DNA of 64,000 bases from Adineta steineri (GCA_905250115.1 CAJNOI010000162.1:124001-188000), one strand, 5' to 3'. Positions 23,241-39,019 are shown, counted from the first letter of the stretch. The notes: a model not told the origin generated them from the sequence alone. Numbers and translations: made by a program.

Positions 23241-23692
23241 AAAGTAAAGTCTCATTATGAAAATAAAACAATCGATTCCTATCGGCATTGTATCATAATA
23301 TGACTTTAGATGTACATGAAGTTATGTAATCTATAACTGGCAAATAAGATTTCATGGCAGGTCTTAAACATATACAAATGTCTTTTGTTTCTACGAATGA
23401 TGAAACCCAAAAGAAAATCGTATGATGCAAAAAGGATTTTCATTGTTTCTTTTGTTCAATATCGACCAAAAACGTTGCTATTTTTTTATTCTTCTTCATT
23501 CGGGTGTTGAGATTTCTTCGCAACTTATCGACGATGACAGTACGACAGAAGTAATGCACCAGAATACAGTACAATTGCTAGAAGAACACAAATCATCAGT
23601 AGTGTGAGAAAATGTTGTGGATTTATATTCATCACAATACCTAAATAATACCATTCAATACATATATTCGATTAACCAATTATGCTCCTTAC

Positions 23693-23950
23693 CACACAAG
23701 ATAAGACTAAGAAGTAGTGGATTGACAACTAATCGTTGATTAATAAAATCAAATGATAATGAAAAAATTGATGAGAAGATCAAACCAGTAAACGAATCAA
23801 GAATGAATAGACTTGTACTTGATAATCCTATGATCCATATAAAAACAATCTATGCTATTGTCAACATCAATCCAGCCAGCCAAATCATACTCAATACTAT
23901 ATCAACAGATACAAAGAAAGCCACGATCGCACAGATCAAACGACCGATCT
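23693..23950 (-). pseudogene. Decayed multi-pass membrane protein fragment
   Basis: Read on minus, about 85 codons are rich in Ile, Leu, Ser and Phe and form two to three plausible membrane spans (LICAIVAFFVSVDIVLSMIW, LLLSLILC). One in-frame TAG interrupts them, and a GTAAGG-type donor follows at the end. Family not recognised. Confidence 0.35.
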
Positions 23951-24172
23951 AAATAAATAGTTTAAAAAATTTTTCAACTTTAATTTCATTTTATATGACA
24001 AATAAATCGAATAATAATAGAATAGAATAGATTTTATTTTATCTTTTAATTTAAAAAAAAATAATAAAATAATTTTTTGATAATGTAGAAATATAAAATA
24101 TTTCATTTTATTTCACTCTTTTTCTAATATTATTAGAAAACACTTTTAAAATAAAAGAAATATTTTCATACT

Positions 24173-27100
24173 CAGCCAAAACGCAGGTAACGCACAGACG
24201 TTTTTTCAACTTTAAACGATTGTATCTGGAGAACGGTAAGAGGGAGAGATCTGAAATTTTCAACAAATATGTAACTAAACAAGTTCTATAATAGTTCAAA
24301 GTTTGAACATTAACGGTTTAGCCAGTCCCATTTTATAGATCAAATACTAGTCGAAACACACAGACAAAAAAAGCCCTTGCTTTTTAGTGAATACGAAAGA
24401 CATGATAGATTCTACGAACGACTCCATGTTAATGAATTTTCATAACAGAATATTTTGTAGCTGAACATCTGGGCTATCTATTGGTAAAAAGAAAATATGA
24501 ATTACTTGAAAAATGAGTGAGTTATTGACAAAACTTGAAGTAACGCACAGACATTTTGGTAACGCACCGACATGTATTTACATAAAAATTTGCTAATCTT
24601 AAAATATTATTTCTAATCTAAAAATATCGCTTTAAAACATCGAAATAATAATGTTTATTTATATTTCAAGCGTTTAGCACTGATTTTTTTATATTTTTGC
24701 TAACGCTTATACATGTTCTTATTGATACAAAACGACAGAAATTTTTTACTAAAAAACGTTAAAAATTAGAAAAAAACAGTCCATTTTGATGTTGCATCAC
24801 CATACATTCGGCATTCAATGACATCGGGACGAATAGCAATAACAGTATGTAATTTCTGAGTATCTTTTACGGACTTCGTCGTTGCAAATACCTGTTGAAG
24901 TTTCAATTTTGATGCATCTATATCCGTTTGATAGATTTCATCGAGAATAATTGTGTTCGTTTTCGTTATGGCGATAGAAATAAAATCAGTAGCTGATCGA
25001 CATTGTTTTTTCACCATTATTTCTAGCCACACCATCCGTTTGACCATACCACCTATAGCATCGACCACCCCTTTACCATGTGATGTAGCAAAAAAATTCC
25101 ATGATAATTTTAAGTTGTATTCAGCCGATAACCGTGACATATTTTGGAATAAGTATCTTTGCTTGAACTACGACGCCGCTCCGTCGCTGAAAAATACGAT
25201 CTCCTCCAAATCCGGTAAATATTGATTGAGTTTACTAATGATGTTATTCAAGCATACGTCAACACAATACTTATCATGAGTTAGATTATTCGATACTAAC
25301 GCGAATGAATAATTAACTGCACCACACCATGCGTGTGCAGTAAAGATTGATAACGCTTTTGTGTTCCAGTATGCAGCCTGAATAGCGTCCTGTTCTTCCA
25401 TAGCGAAATTCTCGGAATAATCGACTTGTAAAAGGACTTTCCGATCATCCGTATCTTCTTTGATTCGTTCAAAGAGGCTACTTTGAGCACGTTTTATGAA
25501 TACATGTAAGAGATATTGTTCAACAAGACCAGATAAATGTTGAACACAGTCTTTAACAGTTCCTTCCGATTCCTGTTTCTCAGCACGGCCACTAGTATTC
25601 TTCCATTGAAACCATTTAATCTTTATTGCGAAATCAACGATGTTTCCTCGAATTTTTGTCTCGAAGTATTTATCGCATGTCTTGCAGTTCGATGACATGC
25701 ATACTTCGTTCGACTCATCACATACCAGAGCACTTGTAAACGTTTGTAAATCCGAGCACATTCCACCTTTAACATGTTTCACTAAGGCTTCAAGTAATAG
25801 GTTTACATTTTCGTGGTATGCACACACGCATACACGATGGCTCATTAATGCTTTGATTAATACATATCCTGGACGTAATTCTGCGAAACTTGTTCGAGCA
25901 ATAACTGGATCTATAAAGAAACAACATATTACTACTAAATTATATACTATCAAAATAACCTGAAGTAGAGGTACAGTATTCCGACAGAAACAGTTGATGT
26001 GCTTCACGAATGTTATATAATAAAATTCGCTTCTGATGAGTCGATTTTGTTCCATTCTCCCTGACGACGATTGTATCCCGCTTTCCAGGCATCTGATACG
26101 ATATGTCATCTCGACAATAAAATTTAATAATATCATCCTTCACTTTAAGCGATACTTGTCGAGTAGAACGCTTATGATGAGATTGACTTATTAACCCAAG
26201 AGATTGAGCAATTGTTTGTATCACTATCTTTTTCTTTGATGGATCTTGTGGAAGACATCTAGTCACTTTTCTAATCGCTTTACTAAGAATCTGCTTTGAG
26301 CTGAATGATGCACTAAATAAAATGAAATAAATTAGATGCTTCATAGTGATGCATGTAAAAACAACATACTTCAATCGCCGATCATTAGCAGCACGGGCAG
26401 CTTTACGGGCTGTTGCATCACGTTTACGAGACTGTTCTCGCTGGAAATCAGATAACTGACTACGCATATTTCTCATTCTTTCACGATTTTTTGCTTTCAT
26501 AGCATTATGACCACCTTTTCTCTTCAGATTTTCTCGATAACGCTTTTGTTTTTGAGCGGCAGTGAGCTTCATATTGAGCAAATGTTTTCCAAATCAATAA
26601 GTACGATAAATTTCTTATATGACGAAAAAATCTAGAATTATTGAGAATGTAAATAATAACGAGGTTTTCTCGAAATCCCACCAGAAACTTTTATATTTTT
26701 ATCCTGTGTTTTATTCTCAGTAATGTAATCAGTCATGAAAACAATGCAGAACTATATCAGATTTAAAATTGTATTTGAATTAGATGATTTACAGTTGATT
26801 TATGTATGAATTAATATAAGTTTTTCCAACCTCGTGTCTGTGCGTTACCAAATTGCTTCGCACTGACGCACTTGAACCAAAAACCAATGTGTTCATTGGA
26901 TAGCCTATCAAAAGTAGACGGAGGATTAGTATGAGTTTTGAAAATAAACTGCTTTAGTAACACCTAAATATTTACTAAACTTGATTTTCGGTAACGCACA
27001 GACATACATTTATTTTGGTTTTTCAAAGACATCTTTCTCATAGCAGAAACAATCTAGAGAAATTTTTTATAAATCAGAAGAAAGCCCATCTTCTGCGCTT

Positions 27101-27365
27101 CAAAATGATGTAAGATGCTTGATGATTATCTCTTTTGTTCTCTCGATGTATACAGTTCTCTTACAGCATGATGACTCATGAAATATTACTAATCGATCCA
27201 CCCGTTTGTTTCGTCCATATTTTTTCGTTAAATAAGCGTTGACCAATAAAAAAAAAAAGAAGATCTTGTTCAGAAAAGTGCGCTCTATCTTTTGGCAAGG
27301 TCAAATGTTGCTGAATTTTAACTTCTACTTCAATCATTTTGGTTGACCGTTAGCCGTTTTGGCTG
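24173..27365. mobile_element. 3.2-kb DNA transposon with TACT target duplication
   Basis: Ends CAGCCAAAACG (24173) and CGTTTTGGCTG (to 27365) are flanked by TACT at 24169-24172 and 27366-27369. Subterminal motifs GGTAACGCACAGACA occur near 24186, 24538 and 26990 and inverted near 26836. The interior encodes a spliced minus-strand transposase. A 4-bp duplication is compatible with the Sola superfamily, among others; the superfamily is not established here. Confidence 0.8.
24766..26581 (-). pseudogene. DDE-like transposase, one nonsense codon
   Basis: Exons on minus: 26581-26370, 26312-25960, 25910-24766, with GT-AG introns of 57 and 49 bp in phase. The N-terminus is a basic, coiled segment (KQKRYRENLKRKGG). 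A central Cys-rich part (CSSNCKTCDKY) is followed by a candidate catalytic core: DYSENF, FFSDGAAS and NFFATSHGKGVVDAIGG. This set recalls invertebrate transposase-like proteins with D, D and a conserved HGKG segment. A single in-frame TAG follows SDGAAS at about 25165; otherwise the frame is open to the stop at 24766. The element therefore decayed recently. Confidence 0.7.
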
Positions 27366-27369
27366 TACT

Positions 27370-28149
27370 GTCAAAATTTTATAAGAAATTAGGAAAAGTA
27401 AAAAATGTTAATATTTTCTGTTTCTTCTATTTTAAATATTTATATTTATTTGCTTTTATTCAATATATAATAAAATCAATTAGAACATATGTCAAGAAAA
27501 CCTTTGCATAGAATTTGCATTGCTTTTTCATTAACTAAGAAAGAAATTTTTACGAACTAAAAAGAGAATTAGTTAATACAACAAATTAATGTTCTTTACA
27601 GATATATTTATTCAATAAACTTAAAATAATCTTTCTAATAAAAAGAAATATGAACTTTTTTCAATTTTAAGCTCGTTCGATTTAGATTTCAAAAGTATTT
27701 TAGACTAATCACTTTATAAAGTGTTCAATTTCTTTATAGAAGGAGATATTATGTTTATTAAAATTTCAAACTTGTAAAAGTTGAACACTACTACCTATAG
27801 AACTTACTTTTCGTGTAGAGTAGGATCTGTGAAAAATGTCAATTAGAAGAAACTATTTTTCCATAGAAATAATTCTCTAAGAAATTTTAATATAACAAAA
27901 TACCTATATTGAAATTAAAATAGAATATTTTCTTTTCGATTTATATATTTAAAATCAAGTATTTTATAGTTTGAATTGAATTCAAAATCAAATTCTATTT
28001 AGATTTTCTTATACTATCTAGATGCAATCTTTCTCATCAAAACTTAATATTTTGCTAATTTTTATAAATCACTTACAAAAAGTTTATCTAAAATAATTGT
28101 ACAAATGAAAATAATTATTAAATTTGTATGAAAAAACACAAAATTAAAC
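27370..28149. other. AT-rich intergenic stretch, no gene seen
   Basis: Follows the transposon directly. No coding sequence, RNA gene or repeat end recognised. Confidence 0.4.
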
Positions 28150-28840
28150 TTATAATAATAAAGGAAAAAAATGATAAACATATTCTGCATAAACTATTGG
28201 ACGGTCAAGAATTATTCGTTGTACTCGACTACAATTACGACACATTTCATCTTTTCGAAAATGTTTTGTGACGTCTTCCAATTTGTCATAATTAACTTTT
28301 AATTCTGTTAAACAAGGTAGATGGGTTTTTGTTTCATTAAGAAAATGTTCGAGATAATAAAAATGAGCATCTTTCACGTCAAGAACAATAAGATGTGAAA
28401 ATTCAATAATTGAACACCAACCTTTTTCAAGAAGATAACGTTCTTCATAACGCCGATATGGTTGTCGAATATTTGAAATAGATAAATAAATATTTAACAT
28501 TTGGAAAAGATCTTTGAAGTCGAACGAAAAATTCATGTTTGAATGGATTTTCATCTTTTAATTTCAAATAAGTAACAGAATTAAATCTAATATTTAGAAT
28601 ATTATTTGAGATTTTATCAAGATAATTAAATTGAGTTGGAAGTGAAAATATTCGATATAATATTAAAGAATAAGTCAAATAATCTATCATACAAGTTACT
28701 TGTCCATATTTTTTATTTGTAAATGATTGTTCAATATCAGTAATAGATATAGGAACAATAATTTCTTCTACGGATTGAATATAAAATGTAAATCTACGAA
28801 GTTGTTCCATACGGTTAAGTATTTTATTATCAATAAGCAC
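28150..28840 (-). pseudogene. F-box/LRR-like rotifer gene, 5'-truncated and frameshifted
   Basis: Two overlapping frames (28840-28445 and 28554-28150) read as one protein if a 1-base shift near 28490 is allowed. The text NRMEQLRRFTFYIQS, FPNVKYLFI, FSHLIVLDV and THLPCLTELKVNYD is the LRR-like C-terminal region found behind F-boxes in large rotifer gene families. The F-box itself and the first half are missing. It is a relic unless the shift is a sequencing error. Confidence 0.55.
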
Positions 28841-30203
28841 AATTTTAAAGAATGAAAATTAGAAATAAAGTTGTTTCTTTTGTTCTCAAATATTGTTCTC
28901 AATTGTTTACGATTTAAGATTATCATTAATTCTATAATAAAAAATATATGTATTTATTTATGAGTGTGTTTGAACGTCTTTCTTAAATTAATGAATAATG
29001 TAAACATGTGCTTTGCTATCTATTGCATGGAGTATGTGAATAAATCAAAGTGATTACTATTTAAATTTAATTCAAATTTTCTTACGAAATTAAGATACTT
29101 AGTAAGATTGAAAGTTAGAACTTCAGTTACAACTTGGATTGAAGATTCGAATTATTCGAATTATTTTTACCGTTTTTCTCAGCTATTAACTTTTGAGAAA
29201 AATTAGTTTTAGCTCTCACACTGCTATCGATCGATAGGAAACAAAATACAGAAGAACAACATAACAAATAAATATAAACGACAGTGAGGGCGAGGGTGAG
29301 GGTGTCTATACTATTAAAAAAAGATACCAACAGTAACAAAAACAAAACAAAAGAATTAGAGACAATAGGAAAATAAGAAAAATTATCATTGATATGTTTT
29401 TGTTAAAACAAATCATATGAACAAAAATCAATTCTTATTTATTTATAAACAAAAATATTAACTGATTATTTTATTTATCAATCCAAACAAGTATAGTGAA
29501 TATAGGACAGTACAAACGTCTTTGTCCTCAATATCTTATTTATTCTTTAGAATGAAATTGATAAATAGGAAAACCAACTATATACGCAAATAAGATATAA
29601 TACAAAGTAAAACATTGTGCTTTTATAGACTTCGCCAAATTATTTAGAAAGATCTAATCGATTTTTTTAATTGTTTCTCACATAGAAATCTTTCTAGTTC
29701 ATTGCAATAGGAGGATTTCTACTACTTCTCACAGCGTTTGAGAATTGATTAAAGGTTTTCTATTCGATCACCATCAAAACAATTCAACAACTAGTCAAAT
29801 CGTTTCAAATATCTTTTGCACAGATATTTCAGTGTTTAGAACTATTATCTTTCTACAAGCGCCAATATCAATCGATTTTTTTAATAATTTTCATAGCTAT
29901 ATGTAGATCTTATTCGATCTTGTAGAAAGTTGACTTATGTACAGAACATTTAGAATATTGTTTGATCAGAGGAATATGAAAAACACCTTTCGTAATTCAC
30001 TATCGAATATTTTCATCATTCGGGTGTAACTACTAGATGAGTCATATTCTCGATAAATAAAGAAATTTCTCGTTCTTGTTTTTTACCAATGAGTCACATC
30101 ATATTTTGTCTTTCCTTCCTTTGATATACATTAGGTTTTACCCATGATCGTCATGATTACTGTTATATTGCTCAACATTGAGAAATCGGAGTGATCAAAG
30201 TGG
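28841..30203. other. AT-rich upstream region, no gene seen
   Basis: Contains a one-sided telomere-like tract at 29281-29308 (GTGAGGGCGAGGGTGAGGG). The rest is the 5' flank of the ubiquitin-VWA gene. Confidence 0.4.
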
Positions 30204-30211
30204 TATATAAG
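30204..30211 (+). promoter_or_regulatory. Candidate TATA box of the ubiquitin-VWA gene
   Basis: TATATAAG lies 55 bases before the ATG at 30266, a plausible spacing for a short 5' leader. Confidence 0.45.
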
Positions 30212-30214
30212 TAG

Positions 30215-32387
<2,173 letters not shown>

Positions 32388-32689
32388 TTATTTCTATTTA
32401 TGTTTTAAATATCTTTTTTATTAAATAAATATTCATGAATTAAATTCTAAATTTACATTGATCTACGTGTGATATAAGAGTGTGAATGTAGTTTATTCTT
32501 TGCTCACCCAGATCCATCCTCTAGAGACGCTCTAATACTATGATTATGAATATAACGTTATTAATACACGATTAATTCATGTTACAATAGGGTCAGTATC
32601 TCATTTTAAATTTATTGGCTATAATAAGTTGAGCAATAGAAAGTTGTCTTAAATTTTACTAGTTTACAACAATGAGTGACTCCTTGATA

Positions 32690-34200
32690 GCTAGCCAAGT
32701 AAATACATTTATTGTTTACTTCTTCGAATGAATAAAATAACGAAGCTGATAGAATGTTGTTTTTCTCAATATTTATAATCGTTATCAACAAATTATAGCG
32801 ATATATCTTGCTAAAATATATAACATTTTTCGTTCTCTTATGTCTTTTGACGAATATAAGCAAGTCAATTTGTAGCTTTCACTGATAACACAAAGTCTAT
32901 CTAGGCATGTACTTATCATTGACGAAAGAACCAATTCATTTGTTCAAATTTTAATAGAGATATTCAATTTATTTTTGGATTGCATAATTAATGAACCATT
33001 CTCTATTTATATTTATATTCGCACGTGCTCTATCGATGTAACATAGTAGTGCACAGAATTTGAAAAAGATTATTATAATGATTGCTTTCATTAAGGGGGA
33101 AAGAGTGGAATCCGGAAATCCTTATGAATCTTTTGAGGGTGTGAGTGTGAGCGTAATTGAATGTTGCTGTGGCTATGAGTATTATATTTATCTTACTAGC
33201 AGCCAACCTTAGATTATTTTATTTAAAATCAATCAATATTAAAAACAAAACACTTCATCACACTAATATCTACCGTCAAACTACATATATTAATATTTTC
33301 GACACCAGATGAACGATATCATGTGGTAAGTGGATCATGATGATGATAAGCGAATGATTAAAGGGTGTGAATGAAAGAATGTTTTGTCCTCGTCATACCA
33401 ACATCCACAAGCACAACATAAATTGTGTATTTTGAGATAAGTATTCAGTAGGAAAACTGGTTTATTAGTCTAATCAGCAATCGATAGAGCATACCATTAC
33501 ATATTTACAAATCATCTATAGAAAAGCACGAAACAAGTGTCATTGAAGCATATCCAATCCAGTAAGCGGTGATATATTCTGAATCGCAGGACTAAATCCC
33601 TTTTTTAATAAATAGAACTACTACCATAGTAAGTAGAGGAATGACAACAGTCAAGTGTACAACTTCCAAATTTGATTAATCCATCACTATTAACATAATT
33701 TCTGGTGGCACCGATAATAACAGATCAAGGTAGTAAATCAACTATCGATTGATCGAATAACTAAAAAACTTGCAAATATTATACTTCCATACTGATTATC
33801 TTTGAATTTAGGAAATGGTAATCGATTAAGTATAGTTTTTGATCTATTACTTAGATCTGACATCACAGCATGGTCTATTATCCTCAGTGAAATTGCTACT
33901 ATCACTAATGCAATTATAATGACGTTCGTTATTATCTTGACAAACAATAACGATAAGATGTCGACTTAAATGATCTAATTGAAATTTGATATAAATTATT
34001 TCGATGAGCAGTTCGGTTTATTTTCTCTTGGAATGATACACAAATAAAAGAAATATTCATTTACAAGCGACATAGAGTACTCAGCAAATATAATACTAAC
34101 ATAATGTTAGAATTAATTTAGATTTCTTAAATTCAGTGAAATGTTTGATACTGATCGTTTTATTTTACTCTGCAACTATTGATTAAAAAGCTACTGCAGC
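32690..34200. other. Segment unique to arm 2
   Basis: Absent from arm 1, so inserted here or deleted there. It contains a minus-strand frame at 33738-33947 (69 residues, one clear membrane span, KIITNVIIIALVIVAISL) and a possible continuation with stops near 33560-33720, perhaps a decayed membrane protein. Telomere-like tracts lie at 33131-33175 (one-sided) and about 33362-33416. No terminal repeats were found. Confidence 0.4.
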
Positions 34201-34860
34201 GAATTATAAAGACAAATATTATTGAATGTGTCTTGATGTGGATACTAGACAATTCATTCCTACACCCATCATTCTATGTTAATAAGTTTGTGACACTGTG
34301 ACAGTTTCTGATATAGTAGATACTATTGAAGGGATAATACGTGTATTTTATTTTTATAACCAAAATCTTAACATTACAATATTTTTTCCATCCCTTATAT
34401 ATTATATTATCGAAAACAAAATTCAGTAAACACAAAAAAAGATAAATAGAAGGAGCAAAGCCAAACTTGTATATGGATAAAGAGCAGAATTTGGATACAA
34501 AAGAAGAACAATAAGAATATTACTCAGTATATAGGAAAAAGGAAAAATAGACACTATGCATCACTAAAAGAGGAACGATAAGCGTAAGATAACCACATAC
34601 ATGTATAAAAAAAGAGAGATAGATAGATATTATTCATAGGTGACGAAGATACTAGTATTTATTTAAACACAAAACAAGTACGACGAAAAGAAAATTATGG
34701 GATACATAACATTGGATTGTGACGGACATGTCTTATGAAAAAGGAGAAGATTTATTTTACCAAAAATGTAGAATCACGGAAGTCATAAACATAAAAATCA
34801 AAAAATGCAGAAAAGAGATAGTGTTTTTCAATGTCATTTCGTTAATAAAAGTCATCTCAG

Positions 34861-37130
34861 TTAAGTTAATGTAACATACATCGCTATAGGCCCTGCATCA
34901 TTATTACCGTTTCTCACATAATATGATATGATATAGTAATCTCCAGGTACAGTAGAAAACGATTGTTCTAGGTAATCAGTATTTAAACATGAATCATAAA
35001 CGCAGTATGTTCCTGCATAACATGGACTTGTTGTCGTATGCGCATAATTACCAGTTGTTTTTCCATCACAATTAGCAGTCGTGTTACAATACTGTGTCCA
35101 ACCACTTAAATCTCCGGTTTCAAAACCACCATTAGTAAGAACATTTGCATTTGCGTTTGTATGATTGACAATTACGTCGTCTAATAACCAATAGTGGACG
35201 GCACCATTTCCACCCTCACCCATTATAATAAATGATAGAGTTGCTAAGGTACCACTTGCCGTAAAACTAGAATTGTATTTTGTATATGTCATGAGCGGGA
35301 AATTTGAACCACTTCTAGCGAAAGAATTCAAAATCTGCCCTGTTGGGCTGGTAGGAAAAGTGCCGCATATTGGTGCTATTGAAAGTGAAATGACATTCAA
35401 TACAAAAGAATAATCATACGTTCGGAAACTTACCTGTTGTTGTTGTTGTCGTTGTCGCTGTCGTTGTTGTTGTCGCTGTTGTCGTTGTTGTCGTTGCTGT
35501 TGTTGTCGTTGCTGTTGTTGTTGTTGCAGTTGTTGTTGTAGTTGTTGTTGCTGTTGTCACTGTTGTTGTTGTTGCTGTTGTCATTGTTGTTGTCGTCACT
35601 GTTGTTGTTGTTGCTGTTGTCGTTGTTGTCGTTGTTGTTGTTGTTGTCGTCGTTGTTGTGGTTGTTGCTGTTGTTGTTGTTACAGTTGTTGTTGTTGTCG
35701 TTGTTGCAGTTGTCGCTGTTGTCGTTGTTACTGTTGGCGAAACTAAAAATGCATGCAATAATGAATTACAATTAGAGATCATATATTTGAGAGAGAGAAA
35801 AGCGTATTATGTCAGAGTAAGTCAAATGACATTACAACAACTTATTAATATATTTTGAAAGAGGTGAAAATTCTTTTGTTTTTAGAACAAAAAATTGATA
35901 TTGGCTGAACTTAATGAAAAAAAGAAACACCATGATTCTAGCTTTAATTGAAATCTCGTAATAAATCTTTATCAATCACCAACACTTGTTCATAAATACG
36001 CGGATACGAGTGTGGGGCAAGTGTGCGTGGCTGGATGTGGGGTGTGTACGGATGTGAGGCGCATGTGGGTGTGGATGTGAGTAGCTGTGCTTGGGGTGTG
36101 TAGAGGTGTGAGGTGGGTATCTGTCTTCTCCTAACCCACACCCACCCACACCCTCAAGATGCCGAGCACCCCGTCTTGCTGTCAGATGTCCGTAAAGGGT
36201 GGTATGAAACGTCATACACCCGAATCTATGCCCTAATAATACTTAGAATAGCTAGAATTTTCAACTCATGTATTCCATTATATTTGTTGTAGATCCATGA
36301 AAAGTGCACCTGAAACAGTTGCTCTCATGACATTTGCTTCCTAAGGACTGTTGTTTCCCGACGACATTTGCTCTCCTGCGATATTTTCACTCCAATATCA
36401 GCTGTCGATCGACAAGATGATTATTATTAATAGAGTGTGGGTGTGGACGTTGAAGATGATATAGTTGAAGAAAAGATTATAAAACTGACACCTACACCCT
36501 AAAATCGATATAACTCCTGAGCTGTAAAAGATATAAATATATGGTTGATCTACAATTGTAAACCTCGATTCGAACTATTCACATTACTATTTCGAACTCA
36601 AGATTGGACATACACTTAGGAAATAGAAATATTGCTAATTTTACATTGGAAGATCTACCATGGTAAATCTTATTTAAAGATCTCGCTATTTCATTGTAAA
36701 TTTAATACATGCTCTGTCGTGTTCTATCCAACGATGAAAAACGCCAGTCTCAATCACCTATTTATTTCATTTGATGAATAAAAAGGCAAAATAATCAAGA
36801 TAAAAACAATAATTTTAATTATTACATACTTAATGTTTCCGTTGCTGCTGTTTTTGAGGTTAACCAGAATGTGAGAACAATAGCTAAACCTATTCCAGCG
36901 AGTAATGACCCAAAAATACAGCATTTGAAACACCAATACCACGTAAAAGATGTCTTATTTTGATCAATTCTATCATTAAAATAAAGATTATAACCATCAT
37001 GAAATTGATATTATACTTACCGATCATGATCACCATCATCTGTCGAGACAATGCGTTCGATCGATGAATGGCCTCGATGTATGGTCGATGCTAGATCCGA
37101 CGACCAGTCGGAGTATTGTCGATACGTCAT
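34861..37130 (-). CDS. Thr-stalk single-pass membrane protein B
   Basis: Exons on minus: 37130-37021, 36969-36830, 35742-35434, 35375-34861; phases agree and give 357 residues. Exons 1 and 2 are the same lengths as in gene A (110 and 140 nt). Same order: tail ending in DDGDHDR, membrane span (FGSLLAGIGLAIVLTFWL), Thr stalk of about 103 residues (nearly twice that of A), and a C-terminal domain with GGFETGDLSGW and YCVYDSC. No equivalent of the 42-nt exon 3 of gene A was found. The 1087-bp intron carries two telomere-like palindromes. Intact, probably extracellular head outward; function unknown. Confidence 0.75.
36008..36158. repeat. Telomere-like palindrome in gene B intron, long
   Basis: About 105 bp of degenerate G-rich units (TGTGGGG, GATGTGGG, TGTGAGG), a spacer CTGTCTTCTCCT, then ACCCACACCCACCCACACCCTCAAG. 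The right arm is the family's most regular. It lies inside the transcribed region of gene B. Confidence 0.75.
36432..36501. repeat. Telomere-like palindrome in gene B intron, short
   Basis: AGAGTGTGGGTGTGGACG, a spacer with GAAGA units, then GACACCTACACCCT. Same family, same intron. Confidence 0.65.
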
Positions 37131-38040
37131 TATCTGTAATACCAGTGGATTGGTAGCTGATTTGTATGTGAATTGAATAAGGCAAATATATGTATATATA
37201 CATATATGTTTTATTTAATAAAAATAATCAATAATAAGTTCAACGGCTTCGGACATATAATGCAAATTTCATATTTTGAATAAACACAATTCACCAGTTT
37301 AATCAAAAGTTTGGCCTAGAGAATAGAAAAAAAAGTGTAACAGAATGTGCGCTCGATTGAGAAATTCATTGTTTATTAGAGACGAGCGAGTTGTGTGTCA
37401 CCATTGAAAGGCAAGAGAACATAAGGTGGTTTTGCTTCATTAATTAAATTCACAAGTGGATAACCGACCTGAGCTCCGAATTCTTAACAATTTCAGCTTT
37501 TCTAATTTTGTTAAATATACGTTTTTGATATACTATCAAACGAAATATTGGTAGTCATGAATAAATCGATTTTGACTTTAACATCTCTATAAAAATAGTA
37601 ATTTTAAAAAGTAAGCATACTTTAACAAAATTGGGTATTATTAAATACCGATCCGATTTAATTCTAGATTCCAAGATTATACCTCTTCTACTTAAATTAT
37701 GAATATTTCTAAATTTTTGTAAATTAATTATTTGACTGAATATAACGAACTGATCAAATATTATCTATCAACCATTGATTGTATTTTTTTATTGAATATG
37801 TTAAATCTGCAATAAAACTAAAAAAATTTGAAGTGTATGTATTTTCATGTTTATATTTCATTATTTTATTTTTTTTTGTTGTATTTTAAACATTAATATA
37901 TATTAAAAAAAATATTTCTCTTCGTGCAATAAAATCGTTTCATTTGGTTATTGTTGCTCATGTATCAATAAAATCGTACATATAAGGTTTATAATCAATT
38001 ATTCAATTCGCTTATCGAATGAAAAATCCTTATTTTCTTT
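37131..38040. other. 5' flank of gene B, no further gene
   Basis: To about 37575 it matches the gene A upstream flank inverted; from there to 38040 it is AT-rich and featureless. Confidence 0.45.
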
Positions 38041-38952
38041 TTTATTTGTATAAAAACTGCGATCACTTGATCCTAACAGTGCACAAGAAAGTGAAAGAAA
38101 AAGAAAAAACGGCAAAAACATAATGTAGAGTATGATAGAAGACTATAAAAAACAACAAAAAGTTATAATAGATTGAAACTTGTATAAAGAAATAAACAAA
38201 ACACAAATTTTACTGAAGAGGGAGAGAAGCAAAACATCATAACAGAAATAAGAAGAGGCACGAAAACAAACCTAAGATTAACAAAAAGAATCGAGAAAAT
38301 TCTGACGAAGTTCTAAATCATGCTTCTCAAAATGTGCAACTGAAGACTTCAGCGGAATAGACGAAAATCACTTAACAACTCTCTCCAAAACAGATTGATG
38401 ACGAACGAGTCTTTTTGATTTCTTTAAGCATTTAATAGAAAATTCTTTATCTAACCACCTTTTTCTAAATTCACATAGATTAGCTTTTTCAAAGATAAGA
38501 TTACCATCTGTTGAACTGGAAAGCGTTATCAGATATCTATTTCAGTACGCAGAGCAACGATCTTTCAAGGATAACTCATCAAGTACATGTGCAGAAAGGT
38601 TTTCATTCTATTCAAGACGCTTTAGAACACCACGCAATGAAGAATAATAGAATTTGCACATACTTTCCTGTTGTTTACGAGTTAAAACAGAAAAGACAGA
38701 GTAGATTTATGTAAATATAGGTATAACGTGAGAATAAAATAATGCTTTACGAAGACTAGATGAGGAACAACCAAAAAGCCTAAATGATCTTATAAGAGAT
38801 ACTCTCTTCCTGACTTTGCATTCTACATCTCTAATTAATTTTCTCCAATCGAGTTTGGAGGATATAATATATCCAACATATTTATATTTGTTTCTATGAA
38901 AAATCCTTATAATTGTGAAATATGAATTATAATTAAGATGATATGAAACCAT
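38040..38952 (-). pseudogene. 5'-truncated non-LTR retrotransposon, RT C-terminal tail
   Basis: On minus, 38952-38280 reads YKYVGYIISSKLDWRKLI, then RSFRLFGCSSSSLRKALFYSHVIPIF, then FEKANLCEFRKRWLDKEFS, the region after the reverse transcriptase domain in rotifer non-LTR elements. The frame has no indel but has four stops (TAA, TAG, TGA, TGA), several at sites where Trp is expected. 38280-38040 looks like its 3' untranslated part, ending in an A-rich run. The RT core and endonuclease are missing. Confidence 0.65.
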
Positions 38953-39019
38953 TGATAATCAATGATACAATAAATTTAAATAATAATGAACTTATAATTA
39001 TAAAAACATCATCAACCAT

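Noticed and set aside
35542-35858. Leu-rich and Val-rich frames opposite the Thr stalk of gene B
   Set aside because: Antisense of the ACA/ACG repeat; gene B is supported by splice phase and paralogy.
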